The position numbers and the translations under genes are program-made. This document shows positions 23,827 to 31,591 of a stretch of DNA of 38,836 nt, piece after piece. Position 1 is the stretch's first letter, and every line of letters starts with the position of its first letter. The stretch lies in NCBI GenBank assembly GCA_017883385.1, contig JADGNQ010000041.1, positions 1-38,836 of the forward strand, in the 5' to 3' direction. The notes below the pieces were generated by a model. That model worked only from the letters and a program-made list of their open reading frames with translations, ran no database searches and was not told the origin of the DNA. Source of the DNA: Candidatus Sulfotelmatobacter sp. (lineage in GTDB: Bacteria > Acidobacteriota > Terriglobia > Terriglobales > Acidobacteriaceae).

Positions 23827-24900
23827 CTAGACGGCAGGGACGGGCACGGGGGCTTCCTTTCGAGTTGTCCTAGCACCGAGAAGAGAAGTTAGTTTTGCGA
23901 TGACCTGGAATGCGTCGGCAACATAGAGGACGTCGGCTTTGCCGCGGGCCCATCCGCAATTGGGATCGAGGTTGATGGCGCAGCGCTCGTTGATGAAACG
24001 CCAGCCAACCACGTGCGGTTCTTCGCCGTGGCAACAGGTGGAGAGACCCTTGGGATGGCGGGGCGTTGATCCAGTCTGGCCGACCTGATTGAGATGCGTC
24101 ATGAAGCGCAGGACTGCCTGATTCTCTCCGGACTGATCGACCAGCGATTTGCTTCCGCCGAGGGATGCTCCGGAGTTTTGCAGGAATTCCAGAATCGCGG
24201 TTTCGGCTTCGGGCAGGTGAGTTGTGCCGTCGGCTTGTTTCTTGCTCCATCCGGCGCCGGCGACAAAAAGAAGTTTGGCATCGGGACGGATCGTTTGTGC
24301 GTCGCTGTTGGGGATTCGAATTCCGGCAAACGCGGTGCGTTTGGCGTTTGCGGGGAGTGTCACTTCGAGGGCGTGGATTTGTGCGGTGGTTGGCGCTCCG
24401 GTCCAGGGTTGGTGGCAGCCGGAGTCGAGGAGGAGAATCCAAGGGCGGGCATTCCGTTGGATAACTGCTTCGAGGCGCTGCTTGTAGAACCATCGCTTGG
24501 CTGATAGCACGCCGTCAATCATGTCGATTGAAGTGAGGTGTGTGTCGACGGGGGCTCGCAAACGCTGCGCTACTCCGGGCAGTACGCGCAGGAATCGCGA
24601 GGTGCCGGGAGCGATGACGATTTGCGGCTTCGCCGCTTCGCAGATTGCATGAATGGCCGCGGCGTCGCTGGCATAACGGGGATGGGCGAAATCGGCACCG
24701 GAGATTCCGAGAATTCGCGCGCCGGTCGAGGCTACGGAGTCGGCGGCGTCTTGAATGGTCTCTCCGATGAGGCCGATGGTCAGGGTGCTGCCGAGTTGCG
24801 CTGCGGCTTTGAGCGCGGCGCCCAAGGCCTCGTAGGCTGCTTTGGGCAGAGTTGTTCCGGATTCGTCTACGTGCGCGAGAAAGAGAATGGTGGGTGACAT
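23827..24900 (-). CDS. etfA: Electron transfer flavoprotein, alpha subunit
   Basis: A 357-residue protein starting MSPTILFLAHVDESG, preceded by GAGGAACCC. EtfA carries the FAD that accepts electrons from acyl-CoA dehydrogenases and passes them to ETF:quinone oxidoreductase. It has the N-terminal nucleotide-like domain and the C-terminal domain with GASLGGSKSLVDQSGE, QVGQTGS and INLDPNCG. The usual GISGAIQH loop near FAD is replaced by CCHGEEPHVVGW, an unusual variant. It is the last gene of the operon, separated from etfB by 360 bases of palindromic repeats. The final residues are Pro-rich. Confidence 0.9.
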   Translation of the reverse strand: MSPTILFLAHVDESGTTLPKAAYEALGAALKAAAQLGSTLTIGLIGETIQDAADSVASTGARILGISGADFAHPRYASDAAAIHAICEAAKPQIVIAPGTSRFLRVLPGVAQRLRAPVDTHLTSIDMIDGVLSAKRWFYKQRLEAVIQRNARPWILLLDSGCHQPWTGAPTTAQIHALEVTLPANAKRTAFAGIRIPNSDAQTIRPDAKLLFVAGAGWSKKQADGTTHLPEAETAILEFLQNSGASLGGSKSLVDQSGENQAVLRFMTHLNQVGQTGSTPRHPKGLSTCCHGEEPHVVGWRFINERCAINLDPNCGWARGKADVLYVADAFQVIAKLTSLLGARTTRKEAPVPVPAV

Positions 24901-25260
24901 GGGTTCCTCAGAGAATTCGGCATCGTTGAGTTGCGTTGTATTGGGCACGAGTTTCGTGAATGGCGAGAGTGGGTGACGTCCCTACGGGACTCGTAGGTCT
25001 TTTTCGCTCTTACCCGGCACTTCCGTGCCGGGCTTTCACATATCGCCGCTTCGCGGCTGGATTTCGGTTTGTTCCACAACAGCATCGTGTTTCCTGAGCT
25101 TTCGTCAGCGAGGGTGAGATTTCCTCGGCGGCTAAAGCCGCCATCTATTCTGTACGCCTACGGCGCGGCTGAAGCCGCGCTCTTTCAAAGCCAAGGCCGA
25201 GCGACAGTCTTATGTAGATCTGGATGCGTTGCTCTTTCAAAACTATTCATCAGACGACTA
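24901..25260. repeat. Palindromic repeats between etfB and etfA
   Basis: No gene. Palindromes follow one another: CCCGGCACttccGTGCCGGG (25013-25032), TCGCCGCTTCGCGGCTGGAT (25043-25062), GGCGGCTAAAGCCGCC (25127-25142) and GCGCGGCTGAAGCCGCGC (25163-25180). The second also occurs at 30503 and 35365. These short units are typical of Acidobacteriota intergenic repeats. They could stop, stabilise or modulate read-through from etfB to etfA. Confidence 0.7.
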
Positions 25261-26073
25261 CTAATCTTGAACGATCCACTCTAGAAGCTCGGCGGCAATT
25301 TCATCGGGTGAGCGATCTTTGACGATGCGAGTCTGGCGTTGCTGCTTGGGAGGCGTCACGCTCAGGTAGCGGATCGCGTCTTGCGGCAGCGGTCCGGCTT
25401 TCGCCCTTTGCAGCGCGGGCATGATGGTGCGCATGTTTGCCATTCCGATCTGCGGATTGTTTCTTGGCTCAGGCAGATTGCCAGTCGCCCATCCTAGTAA
25501 CGCTGGCGGGCCCTGACAAGTAGAGACCAGATGGCGTCCGCCTTCGATGCGTTCGAGGATTTCGAACGAGCCGTCGGGCTGAACGGTGAGCTGATCGACA
25601 CCCTGGAATTGATCGACGACGCCGAGTTGTTCGGCGACTAGTTGCATGGTCACTCCGGCGCCGCGCGAGGCGGACTCCCAGCCTCCAAAGAGCAGCAGGC
25701 GAGAGCGGTCGAGAGCAGGAATGGATTGAATTACGGTCGCTAACAGTGCGGCGACGGCGTGCGCATCGGCGAAACCACTTGCGGGAGAGTCGATGGGAAC
25801 GAGTTCGAAGCTCGCCTTTTGTGCCACGTTCATCATGACTTGCTGCAGCTTCGCCTTGGGGGCTGCGCTGACCAGCCAGACCTTGCTGCCGGCGGCGTGT
25901 GCGGCCAGGTTCGCGGCTTCGTAGAGCGCGTGGGCAGCCCAGGGGTCGAGGACCGCAGGGAGCATCATTTCGTTCTTGAGGGCCGGGACGGTCGCGGGTG
26001 TGATTGGCTCTAACGTTTGCAGCGGATCGGGTACTACACCTGCGCATACGACAATGTGATAGGCGTTGCTCAT
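25261..26073 (-). CDS. etfB: Electron transfer flavoprotein, beta subunit
   Basis: A 270-residue protein starting MSNAYHIVVCAGVVPDPLQT, with AAGGA upstream. EtfB forms a heterodimer with EtfA and helps contact the dehydrogenase. Family landmarks are the LDPWAAHALYEAANL segment (normally the N-P-[YF]-[DE]-E-x-A-[LV]-E-x-A-L pattern), the LLLFGGWESASRGAGVT loop, and ERIEGGRHLVSTCQGPPALL. It lies downstream of the ETF:quinone oxidoreductase gene in the same direction. Sequence is clearly divergent from textbook EtfB at several points. Confidence 0.88.
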   Translation of the reverse strand: MSNAYHIVVCAGVVPDPLQTLEPITPATVPALKNEMMLPAVLDPWAAHALYEAANLAAHAAGSKVWLVSAAPKAKLQQVMMNVAQKASFELVPIDSPASGFADAHAVAALLATVIQSIPALDRSRLLLFGGWESASRGAGVTMQLVAEQLGVVDQFQGVDQLTVQPDGSFEILERIEGGRHLVSTCQGPPALLGWATGNLPEPRNNPQIGMANMRTIMPALQRAKAGPLPQDAIRYLSVTPPKQQRQTRIVKDRSPDEIAAELLEWIVQD

Positions 26074-26170
26074 GCTGTTTTCCTTGTTCTTCCGCGCTTG
26101 TGTCTTCGTGTTGGTCGTGGTTAGGTAAGGCTTGAACCACGGAGGACACTGAGGAAATACTTTAAATCCG

Positions 26171-28030
26171 TCAGTTCAGAGCGGAGTGAAGGCCGCCTGC
26201 TCCGGCGCGGAAATTTATGTTCCCTTCTTTTTCATTGGCGGCGTTGCAGTTCCACAGGCACGCGCCGCAGTAGACGCACTTCTCGCGATCGAATGCCGGT
26301 ACGCCATTTTCGCCACGCGTGATGGCCTGGCCGGAACACATTTCGATGCATAGCTTTGGTTCGCAATTCTGGCAGAGCTGGGGACGGGTGAAGACAACGT
26401 GATTGGCATAGGCCGGTGGGGCCTGGACACTGCCGCCCATCAGAAGGGCATCCTGGTGCGAGATCAATAGCTGGCCATCGAATGGAATCTGCGGCCAGCC
26501 GCAGCGGTCCATGATGCGGTCGTGGAGCGCGGTGCCGTGCGCGGCGCAGTCTTGCTGAAGTTGTTTAAGTTCGGCGGGAGGTATGCGCGATCCATAGAGC
26601 GCTTCCATGGTTGACGTGGATGTCTGGGCGGACTTCGGTGCGGGGAAGGAGAGGGCTCCGCGCGTGAATCCGGCGAGGGCCGTGCCGAGCAGGCCGCGAA
26701 CTACTCCGTGTTGAAATCCGTTGCGGGAGTCGGCGGCGATTTTTGATTCTTTGTCGACCCAGCTTGCGCGGCGACGACGGACGTAGGTTTGTTCGAGATT
26801 TTCTTTTGTGAAAGGCTTCTTCTGTTCCAGCAACTCGATGACGGCTTCTGCGAGTTGCGTGCCCGTGGTCCAAGCTTCGTCTACGCCCGAACCGGTGAGT
26901 ACGTTCGTGCTGCCGGAGCCCTCGCCGATGCGCGCGTAGCCGTTTCCGGCAAGGAAAGGCTCGCCGTGGCGGCCTGATTCCTGTAAAGACTTTGCGCCCC
27001 AGGATTTGAGCGTGCCGCCTTGCAGATAGCGCCATATATAAGGATGAAGCATGAAGTGCTGCAAGTAACGATACGCGGTGCGGACCGGGCTGCGGAGCCA
27101 CGAAGGAATAAAGATTCCGACGGACGCCAGGCGGTCGGGATGCACATAGAGGAAGCCGAAAATCTCGGGTTCGGGAAATCCGATTGTGTGCAGGACGGTT
27201 CCGGGTTGCAGGCCGGAGTCTTCGCGCAACTCGACCACCATCTTCATGCCGAGAGCCCACTCGCGCTGGTGGTGACCTTCGGGCAGGCCGAAGTGTGAAT
27301 CGATCTGGCGACCGACGGCGCCTACGGGGCCGTCGGCGACGACAGTGAGCGCGGCGCGGACGTCCATGCCGGGCATGAACCCGTCGCCGGGCGCGCCATC
27401 GAGAGCGACACCTTGATCTGAGAGGCGAATTCCAGTGACGGCGTCGGCTTCGATAAGCGGGTCGCTCACGGGCATTCCGGGCCATATCTGCACGACTCCG
27501 GAGCTTGTGATCTGTTCGCTGACCCATTGATTGAATTGTCCGAGCGAGAGAATCATGCCGTCATGTTTGCGCAGGAAGGGCGGAGTGAAGGGGAGTTCGA
27601 CCGCGTGGTCGCGCAAGCGCACGATGGGACCGAGGGCGCGGAGCAAGCGGTCTTTAATGCGGAATGCGAGGGAACGGCGACTGGCTCCGACGGGATCGAG
27701 CAGGTAGACAAGTCTCTCTGTCGCAACCGGAACGGCCATGGGAATTTGCGCGAGGTCGACACCGGAAAAACTGGCGCGGATTCCGCGTGCTCTTGTGACG
27801 GCGCCGGAGACGCCGAATCCGAGGCCATCGGCGCGTTCGTAGCAGATGACTTGCAGCGGCATGCCCGGCGATACCGAGCTTACCAAACGCGGTGTGCCGT
27901 CTTCGTTCAGGAGATTGCGCGCGAGCGTGTTCAGGAATCCGCCCATAGCGGGGCCGAAGCCGACGCCCGCGATGTCGACGGACATCTGCTGGCGCTCGAC
28001 GACGGGCGAGGCTGGAGCGGAGGCGCTCAT
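26171..28030 (-). CDS. ETF:quinone oxidoreductase-like protein with fused ferredoxin
   Basis: A 619-residue protein starting MSASAPASPVVERQQMSVDI. An FAD-binding domain opens with DIAGVGFGPAMGGFLNTL (Rossmann variant), and the flavin site continues to about residue 470. The C-terminus is a FixX-like ferredoxin with eight Cys (CQNCEPKLC, EMC, then CVYCGACLWNC), able to hold two 4Fe-4S clusters, followed by NINFRAGAGG as in ETF-QO enzymes. It should move electrons from ETF to the membrane quinone pool. Its ATG lies within the stop of the dehydrogenase gene (ATGA at 28027-28030), so the two are tightly coupled. Confidence 0.9.
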   Translation of the reverse strand: MSASAPASPVVERQQMSVDIAGVGFGPAMGGFLNTLARNLLNEDGTPRLVSSVSPGMPLQVICYERADGLGFGVSGAVTRARGIRASFSGVDLAQIPMAVPVATERLVYLLDPVGASRRSLAFRIKDRLLRALGPIVRLRDHAVELPFTPPFLRKHDGMILSLGQFNQWVSEQITSSGVVQIWPGMPVSDPLIEADAVTGIRLSDQGVALDGAPGDGFMPGMDVRAALTVVADGPVGAVGRQIDSHFGLPEGHHQREWALGMKMVVELREDSGLQPGTVLHTIGFPEPEIFGFLYVHPDRLASVGIFIPSWLRSPVRTAYRYLQHFMLHPYIWRYLQGGTLKSWGAKSLQESGRHGEPFLAGNGYARIGEGSGSTNVLTGSGVDEAWTTGTQLAEAVIELLEQKKPFTKENLEQTYVRRRRASWVDKESKIAADSRNGFQHGVVRGLLGTALAGFTRGALSFPAPKSAQTSTSTMEALYGSRIPPAELKQLQQDCAAHGTALHDRIMDRCGWPQIPFDGQLLISHQDALLMGGSVQAPPAYANHVVFTRPQLCQNCEPKLCIEMCSGQAITRGENGVPAFDREKCVYCGACLWNCNAANEKEGNINFRAGAGGLHSALN

Positions 28031-30240
28031 GCGGGATAGTCCAGCGCCTCGGGAATCATGAGCTTCGAGATGGCCTCGGCGGCGCGATCTTTGGCCAAGC
28101 GAGATCCGGTCAGGCAGGCGTCGAGTTTCGTATGTAGAGAGAGGAATGGACCCGCGGTATGGCAACTCACGCAGGGGCCGGCCTTCTTGGGATGGGAGCC
28201 ATCGCTTCCAACAACGTCGAGAGCGTAGGAGTTGATGCCGGGAATGAGACCCTCGAGCGTGTCCAATTCATCCTTGTGCCAGCACCCGCGGGTTCCTTGT
28301 TCGTCCCATGCAGGATGGCGATCGTATCCAAACACGAGTTCCGCGCAGATGCGCGCTACTTCGCCGCTGGCGCGAGCCGACTGCACGTGGCAGAGGTCGG
28401 TGAGGAAGTTGACGAGGCCGGGCAAGCCCTCGGATACTGACGCGTCTTCCGCGCCCTGGCGTTGCAACCGCAGCACATCGAGAATCTGGCAGCGGGCGGC
28501 CATGAGCCAGCACAGCGCGTCGGCGAGAGGGAACGTCACACCCTGGCGCGCGCTCTGATAGAGCTTGCCACCATCGGCATCTTTGCTGTGTTGCAGATGA
28601 TCGAGTGTCCACAGCCACATGGTCATGGCTGTGGCCAAGGCGCAGGCTCCGGTGCCGGGATGTTCAGAGGCGATTTCACGCATCTCACGAACCCAGCTGC
28701 GCAGCTGCGCGAGGAACAAAGGTTGGGTCATCGTCACTGAAAGTTGACGGCGCTGCACGGCTTCTGGACCTTCGTATGTGGCTTCGAGTTGTGCGTCCAT
28801 CCACTTATTGCCGAGGAAGCCGGGGCAGTCTTCGGTGATGCCGTAGCCGCCCATCAGGCTGACGGCTTCGCGCATCATCTGCGCGCCCCATCCGGTATTC
28901 CAGAGCTTTGCGGCTGGGCAGAGAACATCCGCGAGTGAATCGAGCATCACGAAACGGAGGAGCAGGTCGGAGTTCTGGGGTTGCTTGCGGGCATCAGCTG
29001 GTGACAGTTGAACCAGAGCGGCCGCCTGATCTGCGGCTTCGCGCAAGAGCTTTGCTTTGGCTCGTCCTCCCATGATGCCGCGCTCGGCATACAGCTTCTC
29101 GATTTCCTTTTCCAGGGGATCGAGTTCATCGAAGGTGCGCGCGGCGGCGAAGGCTAAGGACGCGCTGGCTTCGCCCGTGGCCCATACATCGGTGAGGCGA
29201 TGAAGGGAATCTTCGCGCGCCTGGAGGCCGAGTTCATAGCGGACTGATCCGGGGGTGGCGGTTTCGGCGCCGCGAAAACGTCCGCGCTGGTAGCGAATGA
29301 CGGGCTCGACGGCGGAAAGGAGTTTGGCGGCGGTCATGACGCCAACGGTAACGCGGGTGCGGCGGAAGACCGCTTCGATGACTTCGCTGTGGGTGTGGCG
29401 CGGGACCAGAACGCCGTCCTTGATGTCGTATCCGCCGACGATTCGGCTGGCGGGAATGCGCAGGTTGAAAATGGGATCGCCGGTGGAGGAAAGCTGGTGA
29501 ACCATTTTTCGCGTGGGCGTGCCGCGATCGAAAATGCCGGGATCGTCTTCTTCGAGGATCACCATGCAACTGCCCTTGATGCGGTCGTCGCCGGAATCGA
29601 CGGCGGCGGTGACGAAATTCGCGAAGCCGATGTTGGTGATGAAGCGTCCGCGCTTTTCGACTTGCAGCATCGGCTCTTCGCCGGGTTTCCATTCGACGAT
29701 TCGAATCTTGCCGTTGAGCATGCCGGTATCGACACCGACGTAGGGGATGGGTTCGGTCAGGCAGAAGGCGCCGCGCCAGGGCTTGCGGTCTTCGCCGGGC
29801 TGTGGCGGAGCGGCCAGGCGCATGTAGTGGCGCTGCTGCTCGGGGGTGCCGCGCTCGTGAATGGGAGCCAGCGCGAGACATCCGGCGAGACTGGCGGTGG
29901 CGGCACCGCCGTCGACCCAGGCCAGTTCGAAGGCGACCAGCGCGAGCACGAGATTCTTAGGACCGGCGAAGAGGCCGCCTTCTTCTGGGTCCATAAAGAC
30001 AGCGGTGATGCCGGAGGAGTCGAAGGCTTCGAGCATTTCAGCTTTGGCGGGCGTCCACTCGTGGGAGTTGCGTCCGCCGTTGGCGACGAGACGCGCGACG
30101 GGGCCGCGGGCGACGGCTCGGGCGGACTGCACCAGCATCTGGAGGTCGTAGCGGTCGGCGAATCCCCAGAGGAGCTGACGGGCGGCGTCGGAGGGCAAGG
30201 TCCGCAATAGTTCTGGCTGGACGGGGGTTGCAGTCGCCAT
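28027..30240 (-). CDS. Large acyl-CoA dehydrogenase family protein with C-terminal CxxCH
   Basis: A 737-residue protein starting MATATPVQPELLRTLPSDAA, with GGAG upstream. The N-terminal and middle domains (about 40-330) have AFCLTEPIPYVGVDTG, the flavin-domain region of the family, and VFRRTRVTVG. The C-terminal helical domain includes LMGGYGITEDCPG, which normally holds the catalytic base region. The length, roughly twice the usual 380 residues, comes from a C-terminal extension ending in a CVSCH motif (690-694), which would be a c-type haem site if exported, but no signal peptide is seen. First gene of the electron-transfer operon. Substrate unknown. Confidence 0.87.
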   Translation of the reverse strand: MATATPVQPELLRTLPSDAARQLLWGFADRYDLQMLVQSARAVARGPVARLVANGGRNSHEWTPAKAEMLEAFDSSGITAVFMDPEEGGLFAGPKNLVLALVAFELAWVDGGAATASLAGCLALAPIHERGTPEQQRHYMRLAAPPQPGEDRKPWRGAFCLTEPIPYVGVDTGMLNGKIRIVEWKPGEEPMLQVEKRGRFITNIGFANFVTAAVDSGDDRIKGSCMVILEEDDPGIFDRGTPTRKMVHQLSSTGDPIFNLRIPASRIVGGYDIKDGVLVPRHTHSEVIEAVFRRTRVTVGVMTAAKLLSAVEPVIRYQRGRFRGAETATPGSVRYELGLQAREDSLHRLTDVWATGEASASLAFAAARTFDELDPLEKEIEKLYAERGIMGGRAKAKLLREAADQAAALVQLSPADARKQPQNSDLLLRFVMLDSLADVLCPAAKLWNTGWGAQMMREAVSLMGGYGITEDCPGFLGNKWMDAQLEATYEGPEAVQRRQLSVTMTQPLFLAQLRSWVREMREIASEHPGTGACALATAMTMWLWTLDHLQHSKDADGGKLYQSARQGVTFPLADALCWLMAARCQILDVLRLQRQGAEDASVSEGLPGLVNFLTDLCHVQSARASGEVARICAELVFGYDRHPAWDEQGTRGCWHKDELDTLEGLIPGINSYALDVVGSDGSHPKKAGPCVSCHTAGPFLSLHTKLDACLTGSRLAKDRAAEAISKLMIPEALDYPA

Positions 30241-30305
30241 AGGATCTCCTTCGTTTTGGCGCAAAAGGTTTGCAAGTGATTCTGCCGGGGGATGGGGGAT
30301 GGGTC

Positions 30306-30321
30306 TGTGATTAGGATCACA
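30306..30321 (-). promoter_or_regulatory. CRP/FNR-family consensus site upstream of the dehydrogenase operon
   Basis: TGTGATTAGGATCACA is a perfect TGTGA-N6-TCACA palindrome, extended to CTGTGAT/ATCACAG. On the minus strand a -10-like CAGAAT (30284-30279) follows, which would put transcription start near 30272 and centre the site at about -41.5, a class II activator position. The predicted start lies about 30 bases before the AUG. Confidence 0.5.
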
Positions 30322-30547
30322 GGCGGGTATGATTTGGGGGCGAAGCGGGATTGTGGAGGCGTGCCTGAAGAACCTGTGGTTCCCGGGCGGAGCTTGTTTC
30401 GCAGAGGTTCTTTCGGCCCTCCGGGGCTAGGTCATCTTTCGCGACGAACGCACGACTTACGTCCCTTCGGCAAGCTCAGGGCAGGCTGTGGGCTGCACTC
30501 TGTCGCCGCTTCGCGGCTGGATCCGCTCGATCGAGCTTCGCCCGAAC

Positions 30548-30569
30548 GGACAGCCGAAGGCGGCTGTCC
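30548..30569 (-). terminator. Palindrome after cutC, possible terminator
   Basis: An 8-bp stem GGACAGCC/GGCTGTCC with a GAAGGC loop. It lies 57 bases downstream of the cutC stop. No T-run; it may be a dispersed repeat rather than a true terminator. Confidence 0.35.
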
Positions 30570-30625
30570 CCACATGGGTATTGCCTGGCTGTTCCTGCAC
30601 GACTGTTTGTGGCTTTCTGGAAGCC

Positions 30626-31381
30626 TTACGTCTTGGCTAGGGATATGGCCCGCAGCAGTTTGCGGACATTTTCTTCGAGGACTTGCATGCGGTGGTACTC
30701 GCGGCCGGGGGCTTTGCCCATGGATACGCGGGGGTTGCGGTGGAGCATGGGGCTGGCGACGGGGCTGCTGAGTCCGACGTGGATTTCGCTCACGCCGGTG
30801 CGCTCGATGATGGGGGCAGCGTCGTTGTGTCCGATGCCGCCGCCGGCCATGATGGTGATGCGGCCGCGAGCGGCCCTGGCGAGTTGCGCGATGGCGTCGG
30901 AGCCTTGCAGGCAGGTTTGCTCGCCGCCGGAGGTGAGAAGGCGGTCGGCGCCGGTGGAGCAGACGTCGTCCAAGGCCCGAGAGAGATCCGCGGACATATC
31001 GAAAGCGCGATGGAAGGTGACGTTGAGAGGGCGGGCCAGATCGACTAGCTCGCGGGTGCGGTCGACGTTCACGTTGCCGTCGGCATCGAGGATGCCAAGA
31101 ACGACGCCGTCGGCGCGCAGGTTCTTGGCGACGACTATGTCGCGGCGCATGACGTCGAGTTCTTCTTCGGTGTAGCAGAAATCGCCGCCGCGGGGGCGAA
31201 TGATGACTTGCAGGCCGATGGAGATTTTGTCGCGGACGGCTTCGATCAATCCGGCGCTGGGAGTGACGCCGCCCTCAATTAGGCTACTGCACAGCTCGAC
31301 ACGTCCAGCGCCGCCGCGCTCCGCAGCAACGGCGGACGCAACTGAGTCGACGCATATTTCAATGAGCACCTGGTCGGTCAT
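30626..31381 (-). CDS. cutC: CutC family TIM-barrel protein
   Basis: A 251-residue cytoplasmic protein starting MTDQVLIEICVDSVASAVAAERGGAG. Hallmarks are RVELCSSLIEGGVTPS, VIIRPRGGDFCYTEEEL, FHRAFDMSADL, RLLTSGGEQTC, ITIMAGGGIG and VGLSSPV. Length equals the family norm of about 250. The name comes from an E. coli copper-sensitivity phenotype later attributed to the MicL small RNA encoded in the same locus, so the enzyme role is open. Here it lies downstream of a TonB receptor and a PNGase A gene, which makes a sugar-related role worth considering. No clear ribosome site precedes the ATG. Confidence 0.92.
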   Translation of the reverse strand: MTDQVLIEICVDSVASAVAAERGGAGRVELCSSLIEGGVTPSAGLIEAVRDKISIGLQVIIRPRGGDFCYTEEELDVMRRDIVVAKNLRADGVVLGILDADGNVNVDRTRELVDLARPLNVTFHRAFDMSADLSRALDDVCSTGADRLLTSGGEQTCLQGSDAIAQLARAARGRITIMAGGGIGHNDAAPIIERTGVSEIHVGLSSPVASPMLHRNPRVSMGKAPGREYHRMQVLEENVRKLLRAISLAKT

Positions 31382-31534
31382 GGTTTGATTTACGGCGTCG
31401 CAAGATTAGCGCACGGGAGCATCGATTGCCTAGTTCGGTGGTGATGGTGGCTCATGTTCTGTTCGATGTTTCCGTTTTGAAGGCCACACATTGAAGTCCG
31501 CGCAGCCCTCTTCCGAAACGGCCCGTGGAAAGCG

Positions 31535-31571
31535 GGGAGTCTGCCACAAGTCAACCTCACGACAGACTCCC
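31535..31571 (-). terminator. Hairpin after the second TonB receptor gene
   Basis: A 9-bp stem (GGGAGTCTG 31535-31543 with CAGACTCCC 31563-31571) and a 19-nt loop lie 20 bases past the receptor stop. The wide loop and lack of a T-run make it a moderate terminator at best. The remaining gap to cutC holds no recognised element. Confidence 0.4.
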
Positions 31572-31591
31572 TGGGGGAGGATAGATCGGGC

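Larger units (their letters stand above)
30241..30625. other. Promoter region and repeats upstream of the acyl-CoA dehydrogenase operon
   Basis: The right part holds palindromic repeats: TCGCCGCTTCGCGGCTGGAT (30503-30522) and GGACAGCCgaaggcGGCTGTCC (30548-30569), the latter just after the end of cutC. The left part carries the CRP-type site and promoter of the operon. No gene is seen. Confidence 0.55.

Noticed and set aside
26565-27527. 320-residue Arg-rich minus-strand frame inside the ETF-QO gene
   Set aside because: Alternative frame of a well-supported gene; extreme Arg content is typical of GC-rich shadows.
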